Shown here piece by piece: positions 5,685 through 8,084 of a stretch of 8,084 nt of DNA. Position 1 is the stretch's first letter. Every line of letters begins with the position of its first letter. Below the pieces are notes generated by a model, which saw only the letters and a program-made list of their open reading frames with translations, ran no database searches and was not told the origin of the DNA. The translations under genes were made by a program, and so were the position numbers. Source of the stretch: Sulfurovum sp. (GTDB taxonomy: Bacteria; Campylobacterota; Campylobacteria; Campylobacterales; Sulfurovaceae); assembly GCA_015661535.1 (NCBI GenBank), contig DQVY01000241.1:1-8084 (forward strand), given 5' to 3'.

Positions 5685-6662
5685 ATGAATATAAGAACCC
5701 AATTTGAAAAACTCTTTAACAATGAAATGTCCACAGAAGAAGCACGTCAATTTCTTATAGGCCTGTATGAAAAAGGTGAGACTGCTGAAGATATAGCTGC
5801 TGCTGCTTCAGTGATGCGTGTACACTCCATTACACTCGATCTCTCTCCGGTATTAAAAGATAAAGCCATAGACATTGTGGGTACAGGCGGTGATAGATCT
5901 GGGTCTTTTAACATCTCAACAACGGTCTCATTACTTTTGGCTTCTATGGGAGCAGTGGTAGCCAAACATGGGAACAGAAGCATTACGTCAAACTCTGGTT
6001 CTACGGATGTGCTTGAGGCATTGGGGATCAACCTTGATCTGAGCATTAAAAATAAGATGAAGATGCTGGAAGAGACAGGCTTTTGTTTTTTCCCTGCTAC
6101 AGACCATCACCCTGCAATGAAACACATTATGCCTATACGTAAGAGTATTGAGCATCGTACTATTTTTAATATTTTGGGACCTTTGACCAACCCTGCCGGA
6201 GCAGAAAAATACCTTTTGGGTGTGTTTAACCCCTCGTTTATACGACGTATGGCAGATGCCTTGGTAAAATTAGGGGCTAAAAGAGCGTATGTGGTGAGTT
6301 CTTATGATGGTATGGATGAGATAGGTCTTGCAGGCAAAAGTGCCTTTGCCTTTGTTGAAAATGGAAAAGTCACTGAGGGTGAAATAGACCCAGAAGCCTA
6401 TGGATTTACTTTGGCACCTAAAGAAGCAATACAGGGTGGAGATGCAGTTTTTAATGCTCAGATCACAAGAGATATTTTATCGGGTAAAGAGCAGGGGGCC
6501 AAAAGAGACATTGTGGTACTGAATGCGGCATTTGCCTTGTTTGTAAATGGTGATGTTGCGAGTATAGAAGAAGCGATCGAGAAGATTAAAGTGAAATTAG
6601 AGAGTGGAAAAGCTATTGAGCATTTGGACATGATGGTCAATGTGTCACAAAAGCTCGCGTAG
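5685..6662 (+). CDS. trpD: Anthranilate phosphoribosyltransferase
   Basis: A 325-residue enzyme that joins anthranilate to PRPP in the second step of tryptophan synthesis, in the cytosol. The PRPP-binding GTGGD is at 66-70, followed by SGSFNIST (72-79) and the KHGNRSITSNSGSTD motif (94-108). The anthranilate-side motif HRTIFNILGPLTNPAG is at 157-172. The acidic pair Asp211-Glu212 (in YDGMDEIG) should bind magnesium. Length is normal for the family. The start is ATG 5685: AAGGA at 5675-5679 is 5 nt away. ATG 5682 is only 2 nt from it, and the GTG at 5667 lies inside the tandem repeat. No other trp gene is within the window, so the gene is detached from any trp operon here. The TAG stop is supplied by the GTAG head of a REP element at 6659. 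Confidence 0.95.
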   Translation: MNIRTQFEKLFNNEMSTEEARQFLIGLYEKGETAEDIAAAASVMRVHSITLDLSPVLKDKAIDIVGTGGDRSGSFNISTTVSLLLASMGAVVAKHGNRSITSNSGSTDVLEALGINLDLSIKNKMKMLEETGFCFFPATDHHPAMKHIMPIRKSIEHRTIFNILGPLTNPAGAEKYLLGVFNPSFIRRMADALVKLGAKRAYVVSSYDGMDEIGLAGKSAFAFVENGKVTEGEIDPEAYGFTLAPKEAIQGGDAVFNAQITRDILSGKEQGAKRDIVVLNAAFALFVNGDVASIEEAIEKIKVKLESGKAIEHLDMMVNVSQKLA

Positions 6663-6767
6663 GGTGTCAATTTATTGCACCTTTTTACAGGACAATGGTA
6701 TGGTTTTATGTTTCAATTTCCATTCAATTCAAATGGGGATTTGACGGTGCATTGAAATGCACCCTAC
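6659..6767 (+). repeat. Inverted REP pair of the second subfamily (GTAGGGTGCA type), copy E
   Basis: The left element has GTAG at 6659-6662, stem GGTGTCAA/TTGCACC (6663-6670, 6675-6681) with loop TTTA. The right inverted element is GGTGCAT-TGAA-ATGCACC (6746-6763) followed by CTAC (6764-6767). Between them AATTTCCATT (6715-6724) and AATGGGGATT (6732-6741) can form a central hairpin with T-G pairs. The outer GTAGGGTG and CACCCTAC pair perfectly. The unit overlaps the trpD stop codon and ends directly at the tsaE ribosome-binding site. Confidence 0.75.
6663..6686 (+). terminator. Possible rho-independent terminator after trpD, formed by a REP arm
   Basis: GGTGTCAA-TTTA-TTGCACC makes a seven-pair stem with one bulged T, followed at once by TTTTT (6682-6686). 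It begins right after the stop codon. The stem is short and only moderately GC-rich, so termination may be partial, leaving some read-through into tsaE. Confidence 0.4.
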
Positions 6768-6783
6768 AGGAGAGGGATATCGT

Positions 6784-7206
6784 ATGAAAGAAATAACAGC
6801 ATCATTATCAGAACTGGACAAGGTTGTCACCTACCTTAATGAAACACTCTCTCAAAATGCTATTGTCTTCCTTCGCGGAGATCTGGCAGCAGGAAAAACC
6901 ACACTCACCCAGGCCATTGCAAAAGCCAAAGGTATAGCCGGAGAAGTGACCTCTCCTACCTTTTCTCTTCAGCAGTGTTATGCGGGGGACAATGGGCAGA
7001 GTTTGTACCATTATGACCTTTACAGACTTGATCATGAGGAGTTTATGCAGCTGGGTCTTTTTGAAGAGTTTGAAAAAGAGGGCTGGCATATGGTTGAGTG
7101 GGGTTCTGACACACTTAAAGCCTTTTTAGAGAGCGTTGGCTATAATGTAGCACTGATAGAGATAGCGCCAGTTAAACATGGCAGAATTTATAAGATAGAG
7201 ACATAA
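6784..7206 (+). CDS. tsaE: tRNA t6A37 synthesis ATPase TsaE
   Basis: A 140-residue P-loop ATPase that works with TsaB, TsaC and TsaD to make N6-threonylcarbamoyl-adenosine at position 37 of ANN-decoding tRNAs. Seen: P-loop GDLAAGKTT (32-40), with Ala where many TsaE proteins have Gly; SPTFSL (57-62); HYDLYRL (76-82); and VEWG (104-107). All are family landmarks. The start is ATG 6784, with AGGAGAGGG at 6768-6776 as ribosome-binding site. The in-frame ATG at 6757 is inside the REP palindrome and would code through the ribosome-binding site, so it is rejected. lptB begins 1 nt after the stop, implying translational coupling. The tsaE-lptB order is known from other Campylobacterota. Confidence 0.93.
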   Translation: MKEITASLSELDKVVTYLNETLSQNAIVFLRGDLAAGKTTLTQAIAKAKGIAGEVTSPTFSLQQCYAGDNGQSLYHYDLYRLDHEEFMQLGLFEEFEKEGWHMVEWGSDTLKAFLESVGYNVALIEIAPVKHGRIYKIET

Positions 7207-7207
7207 T

Positions 7208-7930
7208 ATGCATACACTTGAAGCCAAAAACCTTGCCAAAACCATCAAAAAAACAAAGATCGTACATGACATTTCACTTCGTGTAAAAAGCAAAGAGATC
7301 GTAGGACTTTTAGGTCCTAATGGTGCGGGGAAAACCACCTCTTTTTACATGGTTTGCGGCTTAACAGATGCTACCGAAGGTCAGGTCTTTCTGGATGGTG
7401 AAGAGATCACAAAGTTGCCTTTAAGTGCCCGTGCACAGATGGGCATAGGGTACTTGCCGCAAGAGTCCAGTATTTTTAAAGACCTTACGGTGGAAGAGAA
7501 TCTGCTCATTGCAGCAGAAGCCTTAAAACTCAAAAAAGAGGTGCTTGGACCGCGTATAGAAAAACTACTTGAGATCTTTAACATTGAGCCTATACGTTCA
7601 CGATTGGGGATCCGTCTGAGTGGGGGTGAGAGAAGAAGGGTGGAGATAGCAAGAGCATTGGTGGGTGAACCGAAGTTTTTACTGTTGGATGAACCATTTG
7701 CAGGGGTAGACCCTATTGCGGTTTTGGATATACAAAATATTATCAAGCAGTTGGTGGAACTCGATATGGGCATACTGATCACAGACCATAATGTACGTGA
7801 AACCCTGGGGATATGTGACAGGGCCTATGTGATGCGTTCGGGTGAGATGTTGGCTACTGGTACGAGTGAAGAGATCACTAATGATGAGAATGTACGGAAA
7901 CATTATTTAGGTGAGCATTTTACGTTTTGA
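7208..7930 (+). CDS. lptB: LPS export ABC transporter ATP-binding protein LptB
   Basis: A 240-residue ABC ATPase, full length for LptB. It powers extraction of lipopolysaccharide from the inner membrane with LptF/LptG and delivery along the Lpt bridge. Walker A is GPNGAGKT (36-43), the Q-loop Gln85 is in YLPQESSIF, the signature is LSGGE (137-141), Walker B is FLLLDE (157-162) with the D-loop at 166-168, and the switch His194 is in ITDHNV. FKDLTVEENL (90-99) and the C-terminal VRKHYLGEHF are typical of LptB and separate it from amino-acid (LivF/LivG) ATPases. The start ATG is 1 nt after the tsaE stop, with no separate ribosome-binding site of note, so translation is probably coupled. lptF, lptG, lptA and lptC are not in the window. 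The stop is followed within 4 nt by a REP pair. Confidence 0.95.
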   Translation: MHTLEAKNLAKTIKKTKIVHDISLRVKSKEIVGLLGPNGAGKTTSFYMVCGLTDATEGQVFLDGEEITKLPLSARAQMGIGYLPQESSIFKDLTVEENLLIAAEALKLKKEVLGPRIEKLLEIFNIEPIRSRLGIRLSGGERRRVEIARALVGEPKFLLLDEPFAGVDPIAVLDIQNIIKQLVELDMGILITDHNVRETLGICDRAYVMRSGEMLATGTSEEITNDENVRKHYLGEHFTF

Positions 7931-7933
7931 TGT

Positions 7934-8056
7934 GTAGGGTGGTGCATTTATGCCCACCAAATGAAATGATATATAAAAAATATTGTCTGTAATGATGATG
8001 TTCAAAAGGTGGGCATTCCCTAAAGGGATACACTTCGATAAAATGCACCACCCTAC
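7934..8056 (+). repeat. Inverted REP pair (BIME-like), copy D, with arm lengths exchanged
   Basis: The left element 7934-7958 is the short form (GTAGGGTGGTGCA-TTTA-TGCCCACC). The right element 8008-8056 is the inverted 49-nt long form. In copies B and C the long form is on the left. The spacer 7959-8007 nevertheless aligns with the B and C spacers in the same orientation (AAAATA near the middle, ATGATG/ATGATT and TTNAAAA before GGTGGGCA). The outer 13-bp ends are perfect inverse complements. The unit separates lptB from the gene at 8065. Confidence 0.85.
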
Positions 8057-8064
8057 GGAGTATT

Positions 8065-8084
8065 ATGAAACTTTCTGATATAAA
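8065..8084 (+). CDS. Start of an unidentified gene (runs off the window)
   Basis: ATG at 8065-8067 follows GGAG (8057-8060) by 4 nt, and the frame is open to the end (MKLSDI plus two bases). Only six codons are visible. In several Campylobacterota lptB is followed by rpoN, but six residues cannot confirm or exclude this. The ribosome-binding site directly touches the CTAC end of the REP pair. Confidence 0.5.

Noticed and set aside
6757..6783. N-terminal extension of TsaE from ATG 6757
   Set aside because: The ATG is inside a REP palindrome, and the extension would code through the AGGAGAGGG ribosome-binding site of ATG 6784.

Overview
The window looks like a chromosomal segment from a Campylobacterota (epsilonproteobacterial) bacterium, probably near Sulfurovum or Sulfurimonas. 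This is inferred from the proteins: a long (397-residue) DapD of the Helicobacter/Campylobacter type, a small S4-domain RNA-binding protein of the type known from Helicobacter, and a tsaE-lptB pair as found in that phylum. Base composition is moderately AT-rich. No rRNA, tRNA, CRISPR array, transposase or prophage gene was seen.

Layout. Positions 1-885 (+) hold the 3' end of a polysaccharide-export (SLBB/Wza-like) gene, followed 12 nt later by an L,D-transpeptidase. Positions 928-3412 (-) hold a six-helix membrane protein of unknown function and a TonB-dependent outer-membrane receptor. A possible 55-residue small protein (3569-3736, -) lies upstream of the receptor. A short divergent promoter region (about 3737-3815) separates it from dapD (+), which is followed by an S4-domain gene, trpD, tsaE, lptB and the first codons of another gene (8065 to the window end).

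The genes are mostly housekeeping: lysine/peptidoglycan precursor synthesis (dapD), tryptophan synthesis (trpD), tRNA t6A modification (tsaE), LPS transport (lptB) and ribosome-associated RNA binding (S4 protein). At the left are cell-surface functions: capsule/exopolysaccharide export, peptidoglycan cross-linking and TonB-dependent uptake. trpD has no other trp gene beside it here.

The most striking feature is in the gaps. Every gap except the tight operon junctions (388-399 and 7207) and the divergent dapD promoter contains a REP-like palindrome. Most begin with the GTAG head typical of REP sequences mobilised by RAYT (REP-associated tyrosine) transposases. The main family (GTAGGGTGGTGCA ... 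TGCCCACC) occurs as three inverted pairs (5041-5171, 5466-5595, 7934-8056), one single long copy (3456-3504) and one truncated end (889-906). A related family (GTAGGGTGCA) forms the pair 6659-6767 and an end at 932-941. A third hairpin (GTAGGTCGGGA) lies at 1520-1549. The elements crowd against genes: the TAG stop codons of the S4 gene and of trpD are the TAG of a REP head, the last codons of the membrane-protein gene are a REP end, and two Shine-Dalgarno sequences directly abut REP ends. A 7-bp tandem repeat (four units) sits just upstream of the trpD ribosome-binding site.
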